Assembly (NCBI GenBank): GCA_964628515.1 | Contig: CAZVNZ010000010.1 | Span: 1 to 64,000 of the forward strand | DNA length: 64,000 nt | Origin: CAZVNZ01 sp964628515 | Lineage (GTDB): Bacteria > Bacillota > Clostridia > Christensenellales > Christensenellaceae | Direction: 5' to 3' | Shown here: one piece after another, positions 8,503 through 17,455 of the stretch | Layout: each line of letters opens with the position of its first letter | Position numbering within the stretch: position 1 is the first letter of the stretch | Program-made: the position numbers and the translations under genes | The notes under the pieces: generated by a model | What the model was told of the DNA's origin: nothing | Databases searched by the model: none | Seen by the model: the letters and a program-made list of their open reading frames with translations, nothing else

Positions 8503-9537
8503 ATGATACGTTACGGAATAATAGGTTGCGGAAATATTTCCCGCTTTCACTTTAACGCACTTGAGAAAATCGGCGCAAAGATAACCTACATTGCAGATAT
8601 TAACGAGGAGGCATTAAAGCCTTATAAAGAAAGATTCAACGCCGTTTGTGTAAACGATTACAACACGCTTATAGAAAGTAAAGAGGTGGATGTGGTTTGC
8701 ATACTTGCAAGCGAGGCTATTCATAAAGATGTGGCACTTAAAGCTATTACGCAGGGCAAAGGAATTATTTGCGAAAAAACTATGGCAAACAGCGAGCAAG
8801 ATGCCTACGAAATTGTAAAATCCGCTCAAGCTAAAGGCATGCTATTTTTTGTTTCCTATATGAAACGGTTTTTCCCTGCCGTCCAAAAAGCAAAGGAATT
8901 AACGGCAAAATTAGGTACAATTTTCACCGCAAATATACGCTCTCATCAACCGTGGGGGAACTTCTACAACGAAAACCACGGTTGGAATTTAGACAGCATA
9001 CTAAAAGGCTATGGGGGAGCAATTACAAAATGCGCCGGCAGTCATATGTTAGATATGATGATGTATTTGCTTGGTGTACCAAACAGCGTTTACGCAAATA
9101 TAGATTTTTACCCTAATACAGAGTTTGACCGCAAAACAACGGCAATATTTGAGTACAAAAATTCCCTTACCGCAACCTTTGAGGTGGCGGCACATCCTCT
9201 AAAAAAAATCGGTTACGAAAAAAATTCTTGGGACGAATACATAGAAATTACAGGCACGGAGGGCAGGCTAAAGTTGGCAACGGTAATGTGGGATAATCCC
9301 GAAAACAACGCACCTTTGCTAACCTATTACGATAATAACTCACAAACGGTTACAGAATACAGGTTTGATATTACAAACCCATTTGATTTAGAAATAGAAT
9401 ACTTTAACAAATGCTTTGAAACAGGAACAAAAGGCACTCCTAACGAAGTGGACGGCTATAATGTGGACGCCGTTATACAAACTATGTTTGCATCGGCAAA
9501 AAGCAAGCAAAGCGAAATTATTAATCGGAGAGTGTAA
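8503..9537 (+). CDS. Gfo/Idh/MocA-family oxidoreductase
   Basis: This 344-residue protein begins with the NAD(P)-binding motif 'YGIIGCGNISRFH', continues with 'VDVVCILASEAIHKDVALKA' and the family's catalytic 'EKTMAN' (EKP-like) strand, and ends in the beta-sheet substrate domain ('GGAITKCAGSHMLDMM'). Such enzymes oxidise or epimerise sugars, inositols or their phosphates at a hydroxyl. The ribosome site GGGAGGG precedes the start. It sits 14 bases after the MDR dehydrogenase, and the two may act on the same sugar in sequence, or form a retaining redox pair that prepares a glycoside for cleavage. The specific reaction cannot be read from sequence. Confidence 0.9.
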   Translation: MIRYGIIGCGNISRFHFNALEKIGAKITYIADINEEALKPYKERFNAVCVNDYNTLIESKEVDVVCILASEAIHKDVALKAITQGKGIICEKTMANSEQDAYEIVKSAQAKGMLFFVSYMKRFFPAVQKAKELTAKLGTIFTANIRSHQPWGNFYNENHGWNLDSILKGYGGAITKCAGSHMLDMMMYLLGVPNSVYANIDFYPNTEFDRKTTAIFEYKNSLTATFEVAAHPLKKIGYEKNSWDEYIEITGTEGRLKLATVMWDNPENNAPLLTYYDNNSQTVTEYRFDITNPFDLEIEYFNKCFETGTKGTPNEVDGYNVDAVIQTMFASAKSKQSEIINRRV

Positions 9538-9542
9538 TATAG

Positions 9543-10664
9543 GTGCAAGCATTTACCCCAAAACAAAGAATGTTATACGCATATAAAGGTATGCAAACGG
9601 ACAGACCGCCCGTAGCGCCGGAATTTTGGTATTATTTTCCGGCTAAAGTTTTAGGGCTTACTATGGTGGAGTTTGAGAGAGAGCAACCCTTTTGGCAGTC
9701 TTTGCAATACGTTTTTAAGAAATATAAATGTGAGGGTTGGGGAGGAGTTTTTCCCACCCTTAACAACCAAAATATAACAACCAAAACAGATTTTAAAAAA
9801 GAAGCGGATGGCACATATATAGAAACTGTAACCGCAAATTATAAGGGAAAGCATTACTCCCAAATTAAGCGATTTGATGAAAAAGAGCCTTCCTACCTAC
9901 AAAAACGTTGGGGGCAGGGGGAAAATTTAGAGGACGTGCTAAACTTTCTTTTAGACACTGATTTTGAAATTGATACCCACAGTCTAATACAAACGTACAA
10001 CGCAATAGGTGAGGATTACCTCCCGGAAATCTGGTTAGGTATGCCTTTTTTTGATTTTATTGCAGATGCAATAGGTTTCGAGCAGGCAATTATATATTTT
10101 GCGGAAAACGAAACACAACTGACAGCCGTGTACCAAAGGTTTTTAAACTATCAGTTAAAACTAACGGAAGAGTTGTGCAAAAAAACCCCTTTTGAGTCCT
10201 TTGTTATTGGTTGCGGTTACTCCTGTAACTCCCTTATTGGCCCAAATATGTGGAGGAAGTGGGATAAACCGTATATTAAAGCCATAGCAGAGCTTTTACA
10301 TAGCAAAGGGCGGTTGTTACATATTCATTTTCACGGTAGGAGTATGGAGTGTATTTCGGATTTTTTAGATGCAAAGATAGATTGCGTTTGCCCATTTGAG
10401 CGTGCACCCGGCGGAGATGTTACAACAGAGGAACAACTGCATAAAGTTAGGGAGCAACTAAAAGAAAAGGTAACTTTTAACGGCAACGTACATACGGTAG
10501 AAACTTTAATTTTTGGCACTCCCCAAAAGGTAATAGAAGAAGTGGAGCAAATAAAAAGGGTATTTAAAGGCAGTAATCGCCTAATAATAGGCACGGGAGA
10601 TCAGGTGGGTTTTGAAACCAAAGAGGAAAATATATGGGCAATGATAGAGCAAGCAAAGAAATAA
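9543..10664 (+). CDS. Uroporphyrinogen-decarboxylase-like (URO-D/MtaA superfamily) protein 1
   Basis: A 373-residue TIM-barrel protein of the URO-D superfamily, which holds uroporphyrinogen decarboxylase and the MtaA/MtbA/CmuA methyltransferases. Family features are the N-terminal 'TPKQRMLYAYKGMQTDRPPV' and the C-terminal 'VTFNGNVHTVETLIFGTP' with 'RLIIGTGDQV'. Where MtaA has the metal ligands H-x-C this copy has HFHG, and it has no Cys at the second site (GTGD). The start is GTG with GGAG 12 bases upstream. It overlaps the next gene by 31 bases. It is the longest and most divergent of four copies in the window. The location among sugar-degradation genes argues against heme synthesis; the real reaction is unknown. 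Confidence 0.83.
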   Translation: MQAFTPKQRMLYAYKGMQTDRPPVAPEFWYYFPAKVLGLTMVEFEREQPFWQSLQYVFKKYKCEGWGGVFPTLNNQNITTKTDFKKEADGTYIETVTANYKGKHYSQIKRFDEKEPSYLQKRWGQGENLEDVLNFLLDTDFEIDTHSLIQTYNAIGEDYLPEIWLGMPFFDFIADAIGFEQAIIYFAENETQLTAVYQRFLNYQLKLTEELCKKTPFESFVIGCGYSCNSLIGPNMWRKWDKPYIKAIAELLHSKGRLLHIHFHGRSMECISDFLDAKIDCVCPFERAPGGDVTTEEQLHKVREQLKEKVTFNGNVHTVETLIFGTPQKVIEEVEQIKRVFKGSNRLIIGTGDQVGFETKEENIWAMIEQAKK

Positions 10665-11635
10665 CCCCAAGAGAGAGGGCAATTTGTGTGCTTAAGGGTA
10701 AAAAGGCAGATGCTGTGCCTACTATGGAAATAGTATTTGAGTTGGAAGAAGCCCTTACGGGCAAAGCGTATATTCTCGGAGAACAGCTTGAAAAACTAAC
10801 CGGTAAAGAAAGGATTAATGCGCTTAATGCCAATGTTGATTTGTATGTTGATGTTGCTCAAAAATTAGGGTACTCGTCCATTACAATTCATCCGGCGCCA
10901 ACTCCGTGGTATATTCCGACTAATTACTATCCTACCCTTAAAGATCAACTTTATGTAATAAGGGAAGTGTATAAAAAAGCAGGCAATAGCATTTTAGTAG
11001 GAGCAGGTATAGACGGTACTCTTGCTATTCCTGAGGGTAGCGGTATGGAGGAGCTTATATACAGTCTTGCGGACAAACCAAAGGAAGTTAAAGCACAGGC
11101 ACAAAAAAATGTAATGTGGGCAGTAGAGCAAATGAAGAGATTAATAGGAGCAGGTGCGGAAGTTATGTATTGTTGCTCGGACTATTGTTTTAATCAAGGC
11201 CCTTTTTTATCCCCTGTTATGTTTGAGGAATTTGTCTTTCCCTACTTGCACTATCAGACGGAAAAATTGCGAGAGGAAGGCGCTTATGTAATTAAACACA
11301 CAGACGGCAACATTATGCCTATTTTGGAAATGCTTATACAAGCAGAGCCACATTGCATACATTCGATAGACCCGGTTGCTAATATGGATATGCAGGAAGT
11401 TAGAAAAATCACAAAAAACAAAGTGTGTTTAATGGGTAATGTGGACAGCACACAACTACAAACAGGAGATAAAACCGCTATTATACAAAGTTGTGATAAG
11501 GCGCTTGAGGGTAGCCTTGAGGGAGGCACAATATATTCAACCTGCAATTCGGTGTTTAAAGGAATAGAATTAAGCAATTACTACATTATGTTAGATATGC
11601 TAAATAACTATAACGCACAAATCAACAATAACTAA
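10634..11635 (+). CDS. URO-D/MtaA superfamily protein 2
   Basis: A 333-residue URO-D-like barrel protein. It opens with 'TPRERAICVLKGKKADAVPT' and shows the C-terminal strands 'VIKHTDGNIMPILEML', 'VCLMGNVDS' and 'GGTIYSTCNSV'. H-T-D followed about 80 residues later by Cys corresponds in position to the H-x-C-xn-C zinc site of MtaA methyltransferases, with Asp in place of the first Cys. The start is supported by GAGG eight bases upstream even though it overlaps the previous gene by 31 bases, implying translational coupling. The copies are clearly different from one another, so they may form hetero-oligomers or act on different ligands. No corrinoid protein gene is nearby. Confidence 0.85.
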   Translation: MGNDRASKEITPRERAICVLKGKKADAVPTMEIVFELEEALTGKAYILGEQLEKLTGKERINALNANVDLYVDVAQKLGYSSITIHPAPTPWYIPTNYYPTLKDQLYVIREVYKKAGNSILVGAGIDGTLAIPEGSGMEELIYSLADKPKEVKAQAQKNVMWAVEQMKRLIGAGAEVMYCCSDYCFNQGPFLSPVMFEEFVFPYLHYQTEKLREEGAYVIKHTDGNIMPILEMLIQAEPHCIHSIDPVANMDMQEVRKITKNKVCLMGNVDSTQLQTGDKTAIIQSCDKALEGSLEGGTIYSTCNSVFKGIELSNYYIMLDMLNNYNAQINNN

Positions 11636-11650
11636 AAACGGAGATAAACT

Positions 11651-12700
11651 ATGACAAAAAAGGAAAGAATGGCAGCCGCTTTAAATCATAAAGAGGGGGA
11701 TAAAGTGCCCAAGGGGGAAATTTGCATAGAGGCTGAAATAGCAAATCGCTTGCTAAATTCGGATTACCCCAAAGATTATCAGCATTTTGAAAGAGATGTG
11801 GCGGTGCGCAAACTTCTTAATATAGATTTTATAAATGCAGGAGACTGGCAAAACACCTTTTTAGGCTACGACGAAAAAGGGTACAGCAAATACAAAAGCA
11901 TTTACGGCTACGAGTTTGTAACGGCAGGAGCAAGCAAACACATTACAAAACCGCCCATAGAGGATATTGAGGATGCTCACAAATACAAAACACCGGATAT
12001 TTCTCTTGTTAGCGGAGCACTTGTAGAAAGGTATCATAAAGAGACGGATTTATATGTTGTTGCACAAATCGGTGGCCCTGTAAGTATGGTTGACGAGATG
12101 TTTGATATGTCAGACTATATGATATACTCTATGACCAACACTAAGGAAATCGGAATAATAGGAGAGAGGGTTATGGAGCACGAGCTTGCAAAAGCTAAGC
12201 TGTTTTTGGATAGCGGCGCAGATGCAATACTAATTGCGGATGATATTGCTTTTAACTCGGGTACTCTACTGCCACCACGCATTTTAGAGGAAATTGTGTT
12301 TCCGCAGTATCGCTTGGTTATTAAGGAAATTAAAAAGTATAAGGATGTGCCCGTGCTTTTCCACTCGGACGGTGCGCTAATGGAAGTTATGGACACTATT
12401 GTAGATTGCGGTTTTAACGGCATTCACTCCCTGCAACCCTCTGCCGGTATGGATATAGCGGTTATTAAAAAGCGTTACGGTAAAGAATTATGCTTAATAG
12501 GAAACATAGATCTTGATGAAATAATGACATTTGCACCCCCAAAAAAAGTTGAGGAGGTTGTTAAGAAAACCATAGATATTGCCGCCCCCGGCGGTGGGTT
12601 TGTGCTTGCAACCTGCAATACGTTAATTAATGCCATACCCACGCAAAATGCACTTGCAATGTATTATACGGCGGAGGGGTATGGCATTTATCAAAAATAA
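11651..12700 (+). CDS. URO-D/MtaA superfamily protein 3
   Basis: A 349-residue URO-D-like protein beginning 'TKKERMAAALNHKEGDKVPK'. It has the barrel-strand motifs 'LFHSDGALMEVM', 'LCLIGNIDLDEI' and 'GGGFVLATCNTL'. The HSD...Cys arrangement matches that of copy 2 and again resembles an altered MtaA-type metal site. It lies 15 bases after copy 2 with GGAG in front of the ATG, so three URO-D-like genes are read in a row before the PfkB kinase. Family-level identity is clear; methyl transfer, decarboxylation or another carbon-carbon chemistry cannot be told apart. Confidence 0.87.
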   Translation: MTKKERMAAALNHKEGDKVPKGEICIEAEIANRLLNSDYPKDYQHFERDVAVRKLLNIDFINAGDWQNTFLGYDEKGYSKYKSIYGYEFVTAGASKHITKPPIEDIEDAHKYKTPDISLVSGALVERYHKETDLYVVAQIGGPVSMVDEMFDMSDYMIYSMTNTKEIGIIGERVMEHELAKAKLFLDSGADAILIADDIAFNSGTLLPPRILEEIVFPQYRLVIKEIKKYKDVPVLFHSDGALMEVMDTIVDCGFNGIHSLQPSAGMDIAVIKKRYGKELCLIGNIDLDEIMTFAPPKKVEEVVKKTIDIAAPGGGFVLATCNTLINAIPTQNALAMYYTAEGYGIYQK

Positions 12701-12731
12701 ATTTTTACATTAAAAAGGAGAAACACAAAGG

Positions 12732-13931
12732 ATGAAAGAACAAAATTACGACGTGGTGGTGGCAGGCAGTATTTGCCTTGATATGACACCGGAATTTACC
12801 AAACTGAAAGAAAAGACTATGGCGGAAATATTTATTCCCGGTAAAAATAAACATATGGAAAAAATGACAATAGCAACAGGAGGCCCCGTTTCTAACTCCG
12901 GACTCGGTTTAATTAAACTTGGTATATCCACAAAACTAATGGGTAAAATAGGGGACGATTTTATTGGGGATGGAGTGCTAAAACTACTACAAAAATATGA
13001 TGCGGTAGATTCCATGACGGTAATAAAAGGAGAGGACACCTCCTACACCGTGGTTATTGTACCCGAGGGCTTTGATAGGATTTTTCTCCACGCTAACGGC
13101 GCAAACGATACATTTGGCTCGGATGATGTGGACTACGAAATTGTTAAAAACGCAAAAATATTTCACATGGGATACCCCACTACCATGAAAAAAATGTACA
13201 GCAATGACGGCGAAGAGCTTATTAAAACCTATAAAAAAGTTAAAGATTTGGGCGTTACCACCTCTCTTGATATGTCTTTGCCCGACCCAAACGCAGTAAA
13301 CGGACAAATGGATTGGGAGGGGGTACTAAAAAAGCTACTGCCCTATGTGGATATTTATCTGCCAAGTGCGGAAGAAACCATGTTTATGATAGATAAGGCG
13401 GAGTTTAATCATCTGAAAGACACCGCAGGAGAACACGATATGCTTACAAATTTAGATATTAACGTAATAAGCAGACTGGGAAAACGACTGCTTTCCTACG
13501 GCGCAGGTATGGTTGCCTTAAAATGCGGTGTAAAAGGTTTTTACTTTGCAACAGGGGATAAAGAAAGGCTTAAAAAAATGGGAAGGGCAATGCCTAAAAA
13601 TTTAGATGCGTGGGCAAACAGAGAACTTCACGAAGAGAGCTTCAAGGTGCCGGTAAAAGCGGCAACAGGCTCGGGAGACAGCTCTATTGCAGGGCTACTA
13701 TCCGCATATTTGCGAGATTTTGCAATAGAGGACTGCATAAAAACCGCTTGTTGCACAGGTGGGCAAAATGTGCAGGTTTTAGATGCGGTTTCGGGCATTA
13801 AAACTTTTGAGGAAACTCAACAGCTTCTTAAAATTTGGGATAAAAACAAACTTAATGTTACGGGAAATCATTGGAAATATATAGAGGATAAACAGGTGTA
13901 TGCAGGAAAAGGAGATCTTTTAAATGTCTGA
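12732..13931 (+). CDS. PfkB-family carbohydrate kinase
   Basis: A 399-residue ribokinase/PfkB-type kinase that would phosphorylate a sugar with ATP. The N-terminal PfkB signature lies in 'GGPVSNSGLGLIKLGIS' and 'KLMGKIGDDFIGDG'. The C-terminal signature is 'AATGSGDSSIAGLLSAYLR'; GSGD holds the catalytic Asp in the place of the usual GAGD. It is longer than typical members (about 300-330) because of an insertion around residues 260-310. GGAG lies 11 bases before the ATG. Its last eight bases overlap the GH38 gene, so the pair is likely co-translated; phosphorylating a released mannose-type sugar is the simplest guess. Confidence 0.88.
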   Translation: MKEQNYDVVVAGSICLDMTPEFTKLKEKTMAEIFIPGKNKHMEKMTIATGGPVSNSGLGLIKLGISTKLMGKIGDDFIGDGVLKLLQKYDAVDSMTVIKGEDTSYTVVIVPEGFDRIFLHANGANDTFGSDDVDYEIVKNAKIFHMGYPTTMKKMYSNDGEELIKTYKKVKDLGVTTSLDMSLPDPNAVNGQMDWEGVLKKLLPYVDIYLPSAEETMFMIDKAEFNHLKDTAGEHDMLTNLDINVISRLGKRLLSYGAGMVALKCGVKGFYFATGDKERLKKMGRAMPKNLDAWANRELHEESFKVPVKAATGSGDSSIAGLLSAYLRDFAIEDCIKTACCTGGQNVQVLDAVSGIKTFEETQQLLKIWDKNKLNVTGNHWKYIEDKQVYAGKGDLLNV

Positions 13932-16743
13932 TACAAAAAAAGGCTACGTAATACCCCATACCCATTGGGACAGAGAGTGGCGGTATCCTATTTGGGAAAG
14001 TCGTGTAAATCTTGGCGTAATGATGGACGAATTAATTAATATTTTAGAAACGCAACCGGAGTACAAATGCTTTATGTTAGACGGGCAGTTTGTGCCTATA
14101 GAGGATTACCTAATAGTGCGTCCGCAAAACGAAGCACGCCTTAAAAAGCTAATAAAAGATAAGCGTATTGTAATAGGGCCGTGGTATACACTACCGGATT
14201 TATACCCTATAAGTGGGGAAAGCATTGTACGCAATTTACTTAGAGGGTACGCAGAATGCGGTAAAATCGTTTCCCCCTTAAAGGTGGGGTACGAGTCCTT
14301 CGGCTGGGGGCAACCAAGCCAGTTTCCTCAAATATATAAAGGTTTTGGCATAGATACGGTGTTTGTTGCAAAAAAGGTGGACGTATCTCGTGCACCAAAC
14401 TGCGAGTTTGCATGGGAAGGTAAGGACGGCACAAGGGTGTATGCAACACGCCTTGGAACGGAGGCAAGAGCAAACTTTTTTATGCACACATATATGGAGG
14501 TTATGCACGGCAAAGAATATAAATCGGACGAGTTTAAATTCGGTTACGGCGATGGAGACCTTACTGTACACCGTGCAGATATTAAAGGTAGCGAGCAGGA
14601 TTATTTTAAGCTTACAAACTCGCAGTATATTCACGAAGAAAACTTACGGGAAATTGCCTTAAAATCCTGGAATGCCATTTGCGATACCCTTTTGCCAAAC
14701 AACCGCCCAATTATGAACGGCTCGGACTCCACAACCGCACAGCCTCAGCTAACAACACTTATTAAAAAGCTAAATTCTGCACTAAAGGCAGACGGTATAG
14801 AGCTTGTAATGTCCGATATTGAAGAATATACACGTGTTCTGAAAACCAACTTAAAGTTAGAGGATTTACTCGTAGTAAAGGGAGAGCTAAGAGACGGGCC
14901 TCCAATGGCGGTAACGGGTAACGCACTTATGACACGCCCTGCAATTAAAACGCTAAATAAACAGGTGCAGTATGCCTTAATGGATAGGGCAGAACCCATG
15001 GCTATAATGGGAGTAATGCTAAAAGAGGAATATCCTAAAAATTATTTGGATATTGCAATGCGCTATATGCTACTTGCTCATGCTCACGATAGTATTAATG
15101 GAGTTACACAAGATAAAACGGTGGAAGATGTTAAATATAATTTGCATCAAGCTTTAGAAATTGCAACGGTTATCGAACAGGAAAATATAAAAACACTTGC
15201 AAAAAACATAGACGGCAGTTTGTTTGAGGAAGGCGAGGTGTTGCTACTTGTAACAAACCCATTGCCCTACGGCAGAAACGAGGTTGTAGAGGCATGTGTG
15301 GATTTACCCAGGGAGCTTGATGTTTGGAGCTTTGAGCTGTTCGATTCAAAAGGAAATGAATGTAATGTTGCACAAATTTCAAGAACAGAGGAAACAATAC
15401 CCGTTGCAAGTTTGCACAGCAGACCGGAACCTTTTTATGTAGATAGGCACATAATACAGTTTGAAACGGGAGAGGTGCCGGCAGGAGGGTATAAAGTGTT
15501 GCGCCTAAAAGCATTAAGCACCCTTCCAAGAAAAACGGAAGCCTGGGCGCCAAACCGCAAAACATTGGGAGACGAAATCGCAAAATCTCCTTTAGAGCTG
15601 GAAAACCGTTTTATTAAAGTAGATATTTTAGGAGACGGTAGCATTAAAATCACAAATAAAGAGACAAATATTACATACGGACCCCTAAACTACTTTGAGG
15701 ATACGGGAGATATCGGAGATTATTGGATTTACTACCCACCCTATTTAAACAAAACATACACAAGCAAAAACAAAACGGCGGAAATTTGGCTGGAGGAAAA
15801 CACTCATTTGCAGGCGAGTATTGTAGCTAAAATTACAATGCAGTTACCTAAATACAGCGACAGACCTCAAAATTATGTGCGTGGTAAAAGTATGCGCTCG
15901 GAGCAAACGAACACACAGGAAATTTTTGTCAGATACACTTTAAAAAAGGATGAGGATATTTTGCGTATAGCAACGGAAATTAACAATAATGTTTCAGACC
16001 ATAAAACTTGCGTATTATTTGATACCCATATTGATGCAAATGTTGCATATGCTCAAGGGCATTTTTGCGTAGATAACCGAAATGCACTACCCTTGCAGGA
16101 AGAAAGCGGAAAATATTATAACGAAATGACAACTAACCCCATGCAAGATTTTGTGTATGTGAAAGAGGAGGACAGAGGATTTGCGGTAATAACAAACTCC
16201 ATAGGCGAATACGATATTTCTCGTAAGGGCAAGCTGTCTTTAACGCTGATGCGTGGCATGAAAAATATTATTTGCACAGAGTTTCGCAGTTTTTCTCACT
16301 ATCATTCCCAACACGGCGGTCAATCCTTGGGCAAACTGCAATACAGCTATGCAATTTGCGTTAATACAAAGAACTTTGACACTTTATCCAAAAAAGCAAA
16401 GGAATTTGGTGTACCAATGGGACTTACTCAATTTTGTCCTTGCAAAAAAACAAACGGTACTTTGCCTATGGAAAAAAGTTTTTACAGTTTAGAAGGCGGT
16501 ATAATGTCTGCATTAAAAATAGGGGAGCATACGAATAATATAATTGCACGTATTTATAATCCTAAAGAAGTTTCAACTAAAGCTGTTTTAACTTTAAATG
16601 ATGATGTGCAAATAAAGGGTGTGTACCTTACCAACCTTGCGGAAGAACGCTTCGAGGAAATTAAGGTTACAGAGGGCAAAATAGAGGTGAAGTTACCCCA
16701 ATCTAAAATTGCCACAATAGAAATAGAGGTTAATCAGCAATAA
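13924..16743 (+). CDS. GH38-family alpha-mannosidase
   Basis: A 939-residue cytoplasmic glycosidase with the GH38 layout: N-terminal zinc-binding 'IPHTHWDREW' (His14/Asp16), helical region, 'LLAHAHDSINGVTQD' with the later metal His/Asp, then the large C-terminal beta domain ('NPLPYGRNEVVEAC' onwards). It should remove alpha-mannosyl residues. It lacks a signal peptide, so it would act on imported oligosaccharides. The segment where most bacterial members have the nucleophile Asp (D-S-F-G...PQI) reads 'VGYESFGWGQPSQFPQIY' (residues 121-138), with Glu124 as the only acidic residue. AAGGAG is nine bases upstream of the start. The family is certain, the exact glycoside unknown. Confidence 0.93.
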   Translation: MSDTKKGYVIPHTHWDREWRYPIWESRVNLGVMMDELINILETQPEYKCFMLDGQFVPIEDYLIVRPQNEARLKKLIKDKRIVIGPWYTLPDLYPISGESIVRNLLRGYAECGKIVSPLKVGYESFGWGQPSQFPQIYKGFGIDTVFVAKKVDVSRAPNCEFAWEGKDGTRVYATRLGTEARANFFMHTYMEVMHGKEYKSDEFKFGYGDGDLTVHRADIKGSEQDYFKLTNSQYIHEENLREIALKSWNAICDTLLPNNRPIMNGSDSTTAQPQLTTLIKKLNSALKADGIELVMSDIEEYTRVLKTNLKLEDLLVVKGELRDGPPMAVTGNALMTRPAIKTLNKQVQYALMDRAEPMAIMGVMLKEEYPKNYLDIAMRYMLLAHAHDSINGVTQDKTVEDVKYNLHQALEIATVIEQENIKTLAKNIDGSLFEEGEVLLLVTNPLPYGRNEVVEACVDLPRELDVWSFELFDSKGNECNVAQISRTEETIPVASLHSRPEPFYVDRHIIQFETGEVPAGGYKVLRLKALSTLPRKTEAWAPNRKTLGDEIAKSPLELENRFIKVDILGDGSIKITNKETNITYGPLNYFEDTGDIGDYWIYYPPYLNKTYTSKNKTAEIWLEENTHLQASIVAKITMQLPKYSDRPQNYVRGKSMRSEQTNTQEIFVRYTLKKDEDILRIATEINNNVSDHKTCVLFDTHIDANVAYAQGHFCVDNRNALPLQEESGKYYNEMTTNPMQDFVYVKEEDRGFAVITNSIGEYDISRKGKLSLTLMRGMKNIICTEFRSFSHYHSQHGGQSLGKLQYSYAICVNTKNFDTLSKKAKEFGVPMGLTQFCPCKKTNGTLPMEKSFYSLEGGIMSALKIGEHTNNIIARIYNPKEVSTKAVLTLNDDVQIKGVYLTNLAEERFEEIKVTEGKIEVKLPQSKIATIEIEVNQQ

Positions 16744-16769
16744 ATACAAGCAAAAAAGAGGAAAACAAT

Positions 16770-17423
16770 ATGGCGGAGAAAAAACAGGTACTTTTGTACG
16801 GAGACTCTAACACGTGGGGTTTTGATGTAAAAACCTACCAAAAAACAGGAGAGCCTTTAAGCCGATTTGACGAAAATATAAGGTTTGGGGGCATACTTCG
16901 CCATAAATTAGCTTCTCTATGCAATATTGTAGAGGAGGGGTTGCCCGGCAGAACTACTATCCTTGCAGGACCGATTGCAGAATATAACAGCGGTAAATAC
17001 TATTTATTGCCCTGCTTAAAATCTCATGCACCCATAGATTTGGTTGTACTTTTACTTGGCACTAACGATATGCAGTCTTGCTACAGTGGCGCAGGTATTG
17101 AGGAATTAATAAATATAATAAAATTTAGCAAATGCAAAAAGGGGGATGCTACACCAAAAATACTTGTGGTTTCTCCTATTGCATTTGGTAAAGCCTTAGA
17201 AAAATCGGAATTTGCACCCTTGTTTAACAGAGAAATGTTAGAAGAACGGATGAAGCTAATACCCACAGAATATAAAAAAGTTGCGGACAGGGAAGGGTGC
17301 TTTTTTATGGACGGCGCACTTTTTGCTTGCGCAGGCGATGAGGATAGCGTGCATTTAGATGCACAAAATCATAAAAAACTTGCAGATGTGCTTGAAATAA
17401 AAATTAAAGAAATTTTGCTTTAG
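16770..17423 (+). CDS. SGNH/GDSL-type esterase
   Basis: A 217-residue SGNH hydrolase without signal peptide. Block I is 'LLYGDSNTWGFD' with the nucleophile Ser, block II Gly is in 'EEGLPGRTT', block III is 'LGTNDM' and block V is 'DSVHLD' with catalytic Asp/His. Such enzymes remove acetyl or other acyl groups from sugars. As last gene of the mannosidase operon, 26 bases after GH38, it probably deacylates the imported glycan. It is similar in appearance to arylesterase/carbohydrate esterase relatives; the acyl group is unknown. No terminator is visible in the 32 bases before the convergent regulator gene. Confidence 0.88.
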   Translation: MAEKKQVLLYGDSNTWGFDVKTYQKTGEPLSRFDENIRFGGILRHKLASLCNIVEEGLPGRTTILAGPIAEYNSGKYYLLPCLKSHAPIDLVVLLLGTNDMQSCYSGAGIEELINIIKFSKCKKGDATPKILVVSPIAFGKALEKSEFAPLFNREMLEERMKLIPTEYKKVADREGCFFMDGALFACAGDEDSVHLDAQNHKKLADVLEIKIKEILL

Positions 17424-17455
17424 GGATTCTAAATCATATCAAATACAGTATATAT

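Noticed and set aside
8864..8872. AAACGGTTT, the LacI core, inside the first Gfo/Idh/MocA gene (also at about 23562 in the MalG-type gene and 32305 in amaP)
   Set aside because: These lie in coding sequence without the longer ACTAAA/TTTAGT palindrome and are expected by chance in AT-rich DNA.
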